A stretch of 5,315 nt of DNA, from NCBI GenBank assembly GCA_005789375.1, contig SXXZ01000025.1, positions 1 through 5,315 on the forward strand, read 5' to 3'. Made by a program: the position numbers and the translations under genes. Source of the stretch: Verrucomicrobiales bacterium. Lineage in GTDB: Bacteria > Verrucomicrobiota > Verrucomicrobiae > Limisphaerales > UBA9464. Below the pieces are notes generated by a model that was not told where the DNA came from, did no database searches, and saw only the letters and a list, made by a program, of their open reading frames with translations. Positions 1-5,315 of the stretch are shown here, one piece after another (position 1 is the stretch's first letter; each line of letters starts with the position of its first letter).

Positions 1-101
1 AAAACTAAGGATCTTAGAAAAGTATTTAATAAAGTATTCGTCGTCGGAAAATACCAAAACATTATTTATTTTTGCCGGATATTTTTTTCTCTTTGTTAAA
101 A
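1..101. other. AT-rich segment abutting truncated clpX
   Basis: This stretch is about 25% G+C by direct count, against a clearly GC-rich remainder. It has no ClpX-like coding content. The clpX frame read backwards through it is closed by a TAA at 30-32, and the residues between that stop and the junction (ending FFSLLK) do not resemble the ClpX Walker B region that should lie there. A short perfect inverted repeat, CTAAG-GAT-CTTAG, lies at about 5-17. The segment could be the end of an inserted element, an intron end or a chimeric contig end. No transposase, terminal repeat pair or intron domain can be recognised in so short a piece. Confidence 0.6.
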
Positions 102-764
102 GGCGTGCAGCAAGGATTGCTGAAGATTCTGGAAGGAACTCTTTGCAATGTACCCCCACAAGGAGGGCGCAAGCATCCCCAGCAGGAGTATATCCGGATT
201 GACACCACTCAGATTCTTTTCATCTGCGGCGGCGCGTTCGTCGGGATGGACCGAATCATTGAGCGGCGTCTGGGACGGCGATCCATTGGTTTCGGCACCG
301 AAATTCGTGATGATACCTTTTCGCCCCAGTCCCGGTTGGTTCAGGCCGACCAGCCTCTGATGCATCGGGTGGAGCCGGAAGACCTCATGGGCTTTGGTTT
401 CATCCCGGAGTTCATTGGCCGCTTGCCGGTGGTGACCGCTCTGGATGAGTTGACCGAGTCTCAGATGGCTGAGGTGCTGACCCGACCGCGCAATGCCTTG
501 ACCCGTCAATTTGCCAAGCTGCTGTCCCTAGATGGGGTCGAGTTGTCTTTCACCGACGATGCCGTTGCGGAGTTGGCCAGCATGGCGTCCCGAAAGAAGA
601 CTGGTGCGCGCGCCCTTCGGGCTCTGACCGAAGAACTTTTTCGCGACCTGATGTTTGAATTGCCCGACAGCGACGACGTGATCGGTGTCGAGATTAACCG
701 CGCGGTGGTCCGTCGAGAGACCCCTCCGGTGATTCAGCGTCGGGAGCAACGTCAAGCGGCATGA
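72..764 (+). CDS. clpX: ClpX C-terminal half (5'-truncated unfoldase subunit of ClpXP)
   Basis: ClpX is the hexameric AAA+ unfoldase that feeds proteins to the ClpP peptidase in the cytoplasm. Homology starts at GVQQ (codon at 102) and runs to the normal C-terminus. Counting from the TTG at 72, visible landmarks are the RKH pore loop (33-35), the FICGGAF sensor-1 region (50-56), the IGFG ClpP-docking loop (72-75), the arginine finger in IPEFIGRLP (R117) and sensor 2 in KTGARALR (R180). The zinc-binding domain, Walker A and Walker B are absent, so only about 220 of the usual 410-430 residues remain. The TTG start lies in AT-rich sequence with no ribosome-binding site and is probably not used; the first ten residues are not ClpX. 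By itself the product could not hydrolyse ATP. The family assignment is certain; whether this is a pseudogene, an interrupted gene or an assembly break is not. Confidence 0.9.
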   Translation: MPDIFFSLLKGVQQGLLKILEGTLCNVPPQGGRKHPQQEYIRIDTTQILFICGGAFVGMDRIIERRLGRRSIGFGTEIRDDTFSPQSRLVQADQPLMHRVEPEDLMGFGFIPEFIGRLPVVTALDELTESQMAEVLTRPRNALTRQFAKLLSLDGVELSFTDDAVAELASMASRKKTGARALRALTEELFRDLMFELPDSDDVIGVEINRAVVRRETPPVIQRREQRQAA

Positions 765-807
765 ACAAACCGGCTGACGATTGTGAAAAACTTTTTCGGT
801 TAAAGGG

Positions 808-836
808 TTGACGTGTTTTCCATCCTCGGATTTATT
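808..836 (+). promoter_or_regulatory. Sigma-70-type promoter for the secreted Ala-rich protein
   Basis: TTGACG at 808-813 matches the -35 consensus at five of six bases. A spacer of exactly 17 bases separates it from TTTATT at 831-836, a four-of-six match to the -10 element. Transcription would begin near 843 and give a leader of about 25 bases before the ATG at 869. The site lies in the gap between clpX and the next gene, which supports independent transcription. It is a prediction from sequence only. Confidence 0.55.
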
Positions 837-868
837 CGTGTCACAAATTAAGTCATCGAGCCTTGTAT

Positions 869-1486
869 ATGAATCTCCTGAAAAAAACTGTCCTGATCAC
901 TGCTACTTCGCTGTTGGTCAATTCGGCCTTCGCCCTCACTTCCACTGAGTCGCAGGCTCTGACCCAGAAGATCTTGTCGTCCAAGGTCATTGATATGCCG
1001 TTGGTCGCCGCCAAGTTGGTGGTTGCTGCCGACAAGGCCGACCGCATCGAGACCGCGAAGGCCGCTGTGGTTGCAGTGGCTAAGAATCATCCGACCGCAT
1101 TGTCCACCGTTGTGGGTGCGATCCTTCGCAAGGCTCCTGAGGCCACCGAAGCCGTTGTCGCTGCCTGCCTCGAGGTCGCTCCCCAGATGGCCCGTACCGT
1201 TGTCGCCGCTGCCACCTTCGCCACCGAAGGTCAGGACGCTGTGATTCTCGCGACGGCCGATCGCCTCGTTCCCACCCAGCAATCCGAAGTTCGTGGCGAA
1301 GTCGCCCTGGCCAAGGCTCGCCGGGCCACTAAGTCCTCTGTCGCCGCCAAGACGACCAGCAAGACGATCACGATCCCGGGCAATGTGGCTGTGACCACGA
1401 CCCCCGTGACCGACAGCAAGGGCAACGCTGTGACGCCTCCCGTGAAGATCAGCGCTTACGCCGGTGCAGATGCGAACCGTCCGTAA
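869..1486 (+). CDS. Exported alanine/valine-rich helical-repeat protein, function unknown
   Basis: I do not recognise a named family. The 205-residue product begins with a typical Sec signal peptide: MNLLKK, a hydrophobic stretch over residues 7-18, then SAFA with likely cleavage after A22. The mature part is probably periplasmic or extracellular. Residues 45-135 are Ala/Val-rich and periodic: hydrophobic VV or VI pairs fall at 51, 67, 81, 96, 111 and 125, and prolines at 75, 90 and 105, giving a 14-16-residue repeat that suggests short amphipathic helices. Residues 150-205 are basic then Thr/Val/Pro-rich and look extended or disordered. ATG 869 is preferred to the in-frame TTG at 863 because it starts the signal peptide directly. 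The Shine-Dalgarno site is weak at best. Its own promoter and terminator imply a monocistronic gene. Similar Ala-rich exported proteins occur, as I recall, in Verrucomicrobiota; that comparison was not tested. Confidence 0.8.
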   Translation: MNLLKKTVLITATSLLVNSAFALTSTESQALTQKILSSKVIDMPLVAAKLVVAADKADRIETAKAAVVAVAKNHPTALSTVVGAILRKAPEATEAVVAACLEVAPQMARTVVAAATFATEGQDAVILATADRLVPTQQSEVRGEVALAKARRATKSSVAAKTTSKTITIPGNVAVTTTPVTDSKGNAVTPPVKISAYAGADANRP

Positions 1487-1573
1487 TCTAAAACGGTCCG
1501 CGGTTTGATCACCTTTGGGTGTTTCTTCCTCCGTTGATCTAAATTGTCTCAATTCGAGACACTATTTTCTGAC

Positions 1574-1620
1574 AAGCCCGGCGAGATGGTTTCAATCATC
1601 TAGTCGGGTTTTTTGTTTTT
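1574..1620 (+). terminator. Rho-independent terminator after the secreted protein gene
   Basis: The left arm (1574-1588) and right arm (1597-1611) pair as an inner five-base stem GAGATG/CATCT-type, one G-A mismatch, and an outer nine-pair stem that includes CCCG/CGGG and two G-T wobbles. The loop is the eight bases GTTTCAAT. The arm runs into TTTTTT-G-TTTTT, ending at 1620. It lies about 90 bases after the stop codon and is oriented to end transcription from the plus strand. Confidence 0.85.
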
Positions 1621-1645
1621 ACGCCGGGCAGTTTTACGCCGGGCA
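1617..1645. repeat. Two-copy direct repeat TTTTACGCCGGGCA
   Basis: A 14-base unit occurs at 1617-1630 and again at 1632-1645, separated by a single G. The first copy begins in the T tract of the terminator. It probably arose by slippage or local duplication; no function is evident. Confidence 0.8.
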
Positions 1646-1696
1646 TAGCATTCCTTGGCTTCAGCTCGGATGATTAGGTGCGATCGGTGGTGCTGG

Positions 1697-1716
1697 CTTG
1701 CGTCTTCTTCCGCAAG
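1697..1716. repeat. Inverted repeat CTTGCG/CGCAAG
   Basis: Perfect six-base arms at 1697-1702 and 1711-1716 enclose an eight-base pyrimidine loop, TCTTCTTC. No T tract follows on either strand, so it is not an obvious terminator. It is one of four hairpins in the intergenic stretch. Confidence 0.5.
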
Positions 1717-1768
1717 AGCGGTGGTGGTCGCTAATCACGGGCTAAATCACCCGGGGCTAAAACAAACC

Positions 1769-1784
1769 GGCCCAAGTGTGGGCC
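1769..1784. repeat. Inverted repeat GGCCCA/TGGGCC
   Basis: Perfect six-base GC-rich arms surround a four-base AGTG loop. It follows directly after the GGGGCTAAAA word at 1753-1762. That arrangement, a conserved word next to a compact GC hairpin, resembles REP-type repeats, but one locus cannot establish this. Confidence 0.5.
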
Positions 1785-1811
1785 TCAGCATGGCCCGATC
1801 CTCGCTGTCGC

Positions 1812-1847
1812 CTCGCCTCGCGAAACAATCTCGCCTCGCGAAACAAT
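1812..1847. repeat. Perfect 18-bp tandem duplication
   Basis: The unit CTCGCCTCGCGAAACAAT occupies 1812-1829 and repeats exactly at 1830-1847, with CT of a further unit after it. The unit itself contains CTCGC doubled, and the bases just before it (TCGC) extend the pattern. The perfect identity of the copies points to a recent duplication or a length-variable locus. Confidence 0.9.
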
Positions 1848-1987
1848 CTGCACCATGCCCTCACTTTCTTTCCAGGCGCATCGTTCCGGCTCAGCAAGGT
1901 GAGTTGAGTGCTGAAATGGTGAGGCCACATAGGGTGTCGGGGCATAAAAGAAAAAGCGTCCGCCCTTTACTCCCGACGGTAGGGACT

Positions 1988-2013
1988 CAGGGGCTAAAAT
2001 CCTGTGGCCCCTG
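1988..2013. repeat. Inverted repeat CAGGGGC/GCCCCTG
   Basis: Perfect seven-base arms at 1988-1994 and 2007-2013 enclose a 12-base loop. The left arm carries the second copy of the GGGGCTAAAA word (1990-1999), tying this hairpin to the one near 1753. There is no adjacent T tract, so a terminator role is unlikely. Confidence 0.55.
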
Positions 2014-2035
2014 CAATGTGGACGCCAATAGGAGG

Positions 2036-2063
2036 GCAGTGGTAGCGCTTAGGGGTTCACTGC
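2036..2063. repeat. Inverted repeat GCAGTG/CACTGC
   Basis: Perfect six-base arms enclose a 16-base loop that contains the small palindrome AGCGCT. It lies 118 bases beyond the moaC stop in the direction of moaC transcription. It has no U tract on the minus strand, so I do not call it a terminator. Confidence 0.4.
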
Positions 2064-2180
2064 GGAGGATATGTTGAGATCTCTATCCATGGGTTCTGGC
2101 CACGGTTTCTCTTGGTCTCTTTGCACGTGAGGCAGCCCCATTCTGCGACTCGATTGCCCGGAGACTTCAGTGGGGCAAAT

Positions 2181-2699
2181 TCAGGGCGTCCGAGGCGCAG
2201 ACTTGGTTTTTCTGAGCAGGCGGATGTCGCCGATCACCATGCCCTTGTCCACCGCCTTGCACATGTCATAGACAGTCAGAGCCGCAACGGATACGGCGGT
2301 TAGGGCTTCCATTTCAACACCCGTGGCTGCCGTGATTCGGGCCGATGCGGTGATCCGGATACGATCCCGCGTTTCGGGTGTTTCAAAGTGAATCTCACAA
2401 TGAGAAATGGGCAAGGGATGACACAGCGGGATTAATTCTCCGGTGCGTTTGGCCGCTTGTATCCCGGCGATGCGGGCTGTCGCCAAGACATTGCCCTTGG
2501 CCATGCGGTCGGACTCCATCAAGTCGAGCGTGGTGGAGGATACGTGGATCTCCCCGCAGGCGACCGCTTCTCGGAACAGGGCGGGCTTGGCCGAGACATC
2601 CACCATGCGAGCCTCGCCGCGTTCGTCCAGATGGCTCAGGCGCGCGCCAGTGATGGTCGTCGGAGTTGCGTGGGTGATGATAGGGTCGGACTCAGGCAT
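2181..2699 (-). CDS. moaC: Cyclic pyranopterin monophosphate synthase MoaC
   Basis: MoaC converts 3',8-cyclo-7,8-dihydro-GTP, made by the radical SAM enzyme MoaA, into cyclic pyranopterin monophosphate, the first stable intermediate of molybdenum cofactor synthesis in the cytoplasm. The 172-residue product shows the whole family signature: MVDVSAK (32-38), KGNVLATARIAGIQAAKR (68-85), LIPLCHPL (89-96), GVEMEALTA (127-135) and YDMCKAVDK (144-152). K68, H94, E129, D145 and K148 correspond, at a constant offset of 17, to the E. coli active-site residues K51, H77, E112, D128 and K131. I chose ATG 2699 because the open frame upstream to 2765 is Ser/Cys-rich, unlike MoaC, and overlaps the preceding gene's conserved end. 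The N-terminus is about 17 residues longer than in E. coli. The start overlaps the radical SAM gene's end by eight bases, and no strong Shine-Dalgarno is visible, so translation is probably coupled. No clear terminator follows. Confidence 0.96.
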   Translation of the reverse strand: MPESDPIITHATPTTITGARLSHLDERGEARMVDVSAKPALFREAVACGEIHVSSTTLDLMESDRMAKGNVLATARIAGIQAAKRTGELIPLCHPLPISHCEIHFETPETRDRIRITASARITAATGVEMEALTAVSVAALTVYDMCKAVDKGMVIGDIRLLRKTKSAPRTP

Positions 2700-4041
2700 A
2701 GCGGCCAGTGCGGTGCTCGGGCTTGAAGAATTCTTGGAGCAGACGATCGACTTGCAGCAACCCATCGCGGGTCAATTCCAGGTGGGTGCTCGATTCCATC
2801 AAGAACCCCCAACCTTTGAGGATCGCCAAGGGAACAGCGAATCGAGTCCGGGGATCTTCTCCGAATTTCTCGGTGAAGGCATCGATGCTGACGCGGCCCA
2901 GTTTTAGTTGGAGAATGAACTCACGCAGGTAGCGCTCGTCGTCCGGAAGTACATAGGCGCGATGGGTGGGAAGCTGCCCCGCATTGACCGCATCGACGTA
3001 CGGTTGGAAGTCGTGGTGGTTCTGATAGTGCATCTGGTTGAGGTGACCGAAGCTGGCCACGCCGATGCTCAAGAGGTCGGCTCCACTGAAGAGCCCCTGT
3101 CGGTACTCGAACTTCACCCGTGCGGGATCTTTCACGACGGTCGTAGTGCTGGTCACGGTGTAGCCACGCGCCTCGAAGGCTCGGAATGCCTCGTCCACCC
3201 AACGCCGTTTGGTGTCCCAGTCGGCCACAGGTGCCACCAGCTTCCCCTCGGCTTTCATTTGTCGGTAAATGCCCGTGTTGTAGGGCACCTCCATCTGGTA
3301 GATGGTCACGGAGTCGGGTTCCAAGGCCACTGCCTTGGCGACGGTTTCCTGCCACTTCTCGGGCGTCTCCTCCACCATGCCAGCGATGAGGTCGATATTG
3401 ATTTGGGGGAAACCAATTTCTCGGGCATAGCTGTAGGCCCTCTCGACTTCCTTGGAGCGATGAGCCCGACCGTTGATCTCCAGAATGGCGTCATCGAAAT
3501 GCTCGATGCCCAGGCTCAGTCGAGTGACACCCATTTCCCGGATGGCCCGCAGCTTGTGGTCGGTGAGTGTTCCGGGTTCGGCCTCGAAGGTGATTTCTGT
3601 CGCCTCATCCCAGGGAAGCAATCGCTTCATGCCTTCGGTCAGATAGCGGAGTTGGTCCGGAGACAAGTAGCTCGGAGTCCCTCCACCGAAGTAGATGAAG
3701 CGGGGTTTTCGCCCGCCGATCACTGCCTTGGGAGCATAGGAAGCGAGGTCTTTGAGCAGGGCATCCAGATAGGTCTTGATGTCATCGGCGTTCTTGTCGG
3801 TGTAGACGCGGAAGTAACAAAAGTGACACCGCTTCCGGCAGAAGGGAATGTGGGCGTAGAGTCCCAGCGGTACTCCGGGTTGAGGGGCCTGATCCAGAGT
3901 CTGATGGAAGGCCGGGACGGCCTCAGCATTCCAGAAGGCAAACGGGGGATAATTGGCAACGAAGTAATTCCCGGCGGTTGTCTCCCGCTGCATGGGCGGT
4001 CCCGAGGTTGTGGGCGGCGGGGCAATGGTGACGGTGCTCAT
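2692..4041 (-). CDS. HemN/HemW-family radical SAM protein (coproporphyrinogen III oxidase-like)
   Basis: The family includes HemN (anaerobic coproporphyrinogen III decarboxylation), HemW (heme chaperone) and HutW/ChuW (anaerobic heme-degrading methyltransferases). Counting from ATG 4041 the protein has 449 residues. The [4Fe-4S]-binding CxxxCxxC is C68-C72-C75 in HIPFCRKRCHFCYF, the SAM-contacting GGGTP is 119-123, TFEAEPGT is 151-158, and the RLSLGIEHFDD and INIDLIAGM segments follow as in HemN/HemW. A HemN_C-like domain ends the protein (SIGVASFGHLNQ onward). The HemN-specific cysteine just after the cluster motif (CGC) is replaced by CYF, so a true HemN is unlikely. The reaction cannot be assigned. 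In-frame ATG 4077 and TTG 4092 would lengthen the N-terminus; none of the starts has a good Shine-Dalgarno, and 4041 is chosen because the residues before it look unconserved. It is followed, with overlap, by moaC. Confidence 0.9.
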   Translation of the reverse strand: MSTVTIAPPPTTSGPPMQRETTAGNYFVANYPPFAFWNAEAVPAFHQTLDQAPQPGVPLGLYAHIPFCRKRCHFCYFRVYTDKNADDIKTYLDALLKDLASYAPKAVIGGRKPRFIYFGGGTPSYLSPDQLRYLTEGMKRLLPWDEATEITFEAEPGTLTDHKLRAIREMGVTRLSLGIEHFDDAILEINGRAHRSKEVERAYSYAREIGFPQINIDLIAGMVEETPEKWQETVAKAVALEPDSVTIYQMEVPYNTGIYRQMKAEGKLVAPVADWDTKRRWVDEAFRAFEARGYTVTSTTTVVKDPARVKFEYRQGLFSGADLLSIGVASFGHLNQMHYQNHHDFQPYVDAVNAGQLPTHRAYVLPDDERYLREFILQLKLGRVSIDAFTEKFGEDPRTRFAVPLAILKGWGFLMESSTHLELTRDGLLQVDRLLQEFFKPEHRTGRYA

Positions 4042-4060
4042 GGTCGCGCTGTAGGTAAGT

Positions 4061-4080
4061 CCGAAGCTTCGGCCCATGGG
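4061..4080. promoter_or_regulatory. Two abutting perfect palindromes upstream of the radical SAM gene
   Basis: CCGAAGCTTCGG (4061-4072) is a perfect 12-base palindrome and is followed immediately by CCCATGGG (4073-4080), a perfect 8-base palindrome. They lie about 20 bases before the preferred start of the radical SAM gene. A role as an operator or leader hairpin is possible but is inference. If translation instead starts at 4077 or 4092, these bases are coding. Confidence 0.3.
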
Positions 4081-4168
4081 GACGGTCGTCAATGGGGCAG
4101 AGTATCGGTTTCATTCAACTCGCTGCATCCCGGGGCGCGAGTTCTTCGAAAGAGGGAGCTCTCGGAGG

Positions 4169-5020
4169 TTAGCCGCGGCGGGGCGGTGCTGGAAAAAAAG
4201 CGTTGGTGGTCTGCTGATATCGACGGTAGGCCTCACCCTTGGACTTCACCGACAATGCCTCGGTCATGGGGACGCCGGTGACGTTTACCAGGAAGTGGTA
4301 CATCAGCGCCGGTGCCAAAAGTCCGATCCAGCCCCAGGGGCTGCCGAGCGCAAAGACGCCATAGCCCAGCCAGACTAGCCATTCGCAGAAGTAGTTGGGA
4401 TGCCGGGAGTACCGCCAAAACCCTTCTTGGCAGACTTGCCCGCGACGAGCGGGATCGGCACGGAATCGGGCTAATTGGTGGTCTGCCAGAGATTCACCCA
4501 AGATGCCCACGGCCCAAAGCAGGAGGCCTATCCAGAAGCACCCACCCACCCATCCGGATAACTCTGTGGGCGGTCGTAGGCTGCTAATGAGCCAGGGCGT
4601 GGAGAGGACCACTTGCAGGCTACCCTGAAGCAGGAAGAACCCGAGCATTTTTTGGTCAGTTTGTGCTCCCCACTCCTTCCGAAGTTGGGCGTAGCGAACA
4701 TCTTCCACCGGATGGTGTGCCCGGACTCGGATCAGGAGGTGCAGGCCGAGGCGCAGGCTCCAGAGAGTGACCATGAGGGTCAGGGGCAGCCGGGAAATGA
4801 GTGCCTCCCGAAACTCGCTTCCTCCGGCGGGCGCCGAGGATTGGTGCCATGCCGTGGCCAGCAGGTAGAGGAGCACCAATGGGGTGAAACCTGCGGACCA
4901 CACGATGTCCACAATCCCGAAGTTCCGAAGACGACGGGCGACTTGGAAGGTCAACACCATCTCCGCCGCTACAAACACCAATCCGAGAAGGATGAGAGTC
5001 AGTGGGATGGGTAGGTTCAT
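4169..5020 (-). CDS. DUF1295 family (steroid 5-alpha-reductase fold) integral membrane protein
   Basis: The 283-residue product is a polytopic inner-membrane protein with hydrophobic segments near residues 4-24, 37-57, 78-98, 124-145, 156-178, 210-228 and 229-250. The family signature GFWRYSRHPNYFCEW (200-214) is complete, as is the C-terminal YRRYQQTTNAFFP pattern (265-277). DUF1295 (COG3752) belongs to the steroid 5-alpha-reductase/isoprenylcysteine methyltransferase clan, whose members act on lipid substrates with NADPH or SAM. No substrate is proven for this branch. The start is firm: AGGAAGGG lies eight bases before ATG 5020. The gene begins 19 bases after the stop of the Cfa-like methyltransferase gene, so the two are almost certainly cotranscribed. 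In other bacteria this family is, as I recall, often found beside cfa-like, DUF1365 and FAD-oxidoreductase genes, suggesting a role in modified fatty acid formation. Confidence 0.92.
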   Translation of the reverse strand: MNLPIPLTLILLGLVFVAAEMVLTFQVARRLRNFGIVDIVWSAGFTPLVLLYLLATAWHQSSAPAGGSEFREALISRLPLTLMVTLWSLRLGLHLLIRVRAHHPVEDVRYAQLRKEWGAQTDQKMLGFFLLQGSLQVVLSTPWLISSLRPPTELSGWVGGCFWIGLLLWAVGILGESLADHQLARFRADPARRGQVCQEGFWRYSRHPNYFCEWLVWLGYGVFALGSPWGWIGLLAPALMYHFLVNVTGVPMTEALSVKSKGEAYRRYQQTTNAFFPAPPRRG

Positions 5021-5028
5021 GCGGTGAG

Positions 5029-5036
5029 CCCTTCCT
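5029..5036 (-). promoter_or_regulatory. Ribosome-binding site AGGAAGGG of the DUF1295 gene
   Basis: Read on the minus strand, AGGAAGGG lies eight bases upstream of ATG 5020 and four bases after the TGA of the preceding gene (5042-5040). It is the only strong Shine-Dalgarno in the window. It fixes the start and allows terminating ribosomes to reinitiate. Confidence 0.75.
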
Positions 5037-5039
5037 GAC

Positions 5040-5315
5040 TCACGCCGACATCAGGCTACGGTTGTTGGGGGCCGTCCAGGTGGCCTGCACCACGGTAATA
5101 TTCCGCCAAAGAAAAGCCGACTCGCAGTAGGCCAGGTAGTAGTTCCAGGTGCGGATGAAATGATCATCGAAACCCTGTGCGCGAACTTCGTGGAGGCCCT
5201 GGTTGAAGCGCGTGCGCCACTGGCGCAGCGTGCGGCCATAATCGAGGCCCATGTCGTGGAGACTGTGCAGGTGGAGACTCCCGGTCCGCTGCATCGATTG
5301 GTTCACGCGGTTGAG
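5040..5315 (-). CDS. Cyclopropane-fatty-acid-synthase-like SAM methyltransferase, C-terminal 91 residues
   Basis: Only the C-terminus lies in the window; the frame stays open to the edge at 5315, so the GTG at 5306 is internal. The fragment shows the end of the Cfa family: GSLHLHSLHDMGLDYGRTL, then RQWRTRF and FIRTWNYYLAYCESAF, followed by ITVVQATW. The tyrosine of DYGRTL (fragment residue 26) falls where recalled E. coli Cfa has active-site Y317, and YYLAYCESAF matches the YYLNACAGAF segment. Family members transfer a methyl or methylene group from SAM to the double bond of unsaturated phospholipid acyl chains at the inner face of the membrane. The SAM-binding domain lies outside the window, so cyclopropanation cannot be told from related methylations (10-methyl or methylene fatty acids). 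It heads the pair with the DUF1295 gene. Confidence 0.88.
   Translation of the reverse strand, partial: LNRVNQSMQRTGSLHLHSLHDMGLDYGRTLRQWRTRFNQGLHEVRAQGFDDHFIRTWNYYLAYCESAFLWRNITVVQATWTAPNNRSLMSA

Larger units (their letters stand above)
1487..2180. other. Long intergenic region with hairpins and short repeats, no convincing gene
   Basis: This gap lies between two convergent genes. After the terminator it holds a 14-base direct repeat (1617-1645), a CTTGCG/CGCAAG hairpin (1697-1716), a GGCCCA/TGGGCC hairpin (1769-1784), an 18-base tandem duplication (1812-1847), a CAGGGGC/GCCCCTG hairpin (1988-2013) and a GCAGTG/CACTGC hairpin (2036-2063). The word GGGGCTAAAA occurs at 1753-1762 and 1990-1999, with a shorter GGGCTAAA at 1739-1746. 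Open frames here (for example 1655-2077, +) are rich in Arg, Ser and Cys, run through the tandem repeat and lack any recognisable domain or ribosome-binding site, so I do not call them genes. A degenerate REP-like element is one reading. Confidence 0.55.

Noticed and set aside
33..110. C-terminal end of an intein spliced before ClpX GVQQ
   Set aside because: Inteins end in His-Asn (or a close variant) and are followed by Cys, Ser or Thr. The junction residues are LLK before and GVQQ after, and the frame has a stop at 30-32.
765..807. Terminator after clpX from AACCG/CGGTT or GAAAAA/TTTTTC
   Set aside because: The stems are five or six pairs, with either a long loop or almost no loop, and there is no proper terminal T tract.
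848..1552. 234-residue minus-strand open frame opposite the secreted protein gene
   Set aside because: It is antisense to a gene with a clear signal peptide, promoter and terminator. Its Gly/His/Asp-rich product is typical of the reverse strand of Ala-rich GC-biased coding sequence.
1655..2077. 140-residue plus-strand open frame in the intergenic region
   Set aside because: TTG start without a ribosome-binding site, Arg/Ser/Cys-rich unlike its neighbours, crosses hairpins and a tandem duplication, and has no recognisable domain.
2134..2176. Terminator for moaC formed by GCCCCA and TGGGGC
   Set aside because: The arms are separated by about 31 bases and no U tract follows on the minus strand.
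2908..4281. 457-residue plus-strand open frame
   Set aside because: It lies opposite the well-supported radical SAM gene and the start of the next gene. The translation has no recognisable domain, and long antisense frames are common in GC-biased genes.
4613..5014. 133-residue plus-strand open frame
   Set aside because: Antisense to the DUF1295 gene, whose transmembrane pattern and signature motifs are intact; the product is charged and shows no domain.

Overview
The window reads as a bacterial chromosomal segment of moderately high GC (by eye in the high fifties percent), except for a very AT-rich first ~100 bases. The gene content is mostly housekeeping or lipid-related. The style of the secreted alanine-rich protein, the weak Shine-Dalgarno sites and the form of the HemN-like radical SAM protein suggest a PVC-group bacterium, perhaps Verrucomicrobiota. 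That placement is a guess from family resemblance; no search was run.

Layout, left to right. Bases 1-101 are about 25% GC and unlike anything that follows. They join abruptly to the C-terminal half of clpX (homology 102-764, + strand), so the Walker A/B half of ClpX is missing. A recognisable promoter (808-836) then precedes a 205-residue exported alanine/valine-rich protein (869-1486, +), which is closed by a clear intrinsic terminator (1574-1620). About 560 bases without a convincing gene follow, up to position 2180. They contain several hairpins, a repeated GGGGCTAAAA word and an 18-bp perfect tandem duplication, possibly a decayed REP-like region between convergent genes.

The right part is entirely minus strand. 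In transcription order it holds the C-terminus of a cyclopropane-fatty-acid-synthase-like methyltransferase (cut by the window edge at 5315), a DUF1295/steroid-5-alpha-reductase-type membrane protein 19 bases downstream, a HemN/HemW-type radical SAM protein about 127 bases further on, and moaC. The moaC ATG overlaps the radical SAM stop region by 8 bases. The first two genes form a likely lipid-modification pair. The last two are translationally coupled and link a radical SAM enzyme of uncertain reaction to molybdenum-cofactor synthesis, at least in expression.

I see no tRNA, rRNA, CRISPR array or complete mobile element. The observations most worth a second look are the clpX breakpoint, the 14-16-residue periodicity of the secreted protein, the radical SAM-moaC coupling and the cfa-like/DUF1295 pair. 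I found nothing that I can defend as a wholly new system.
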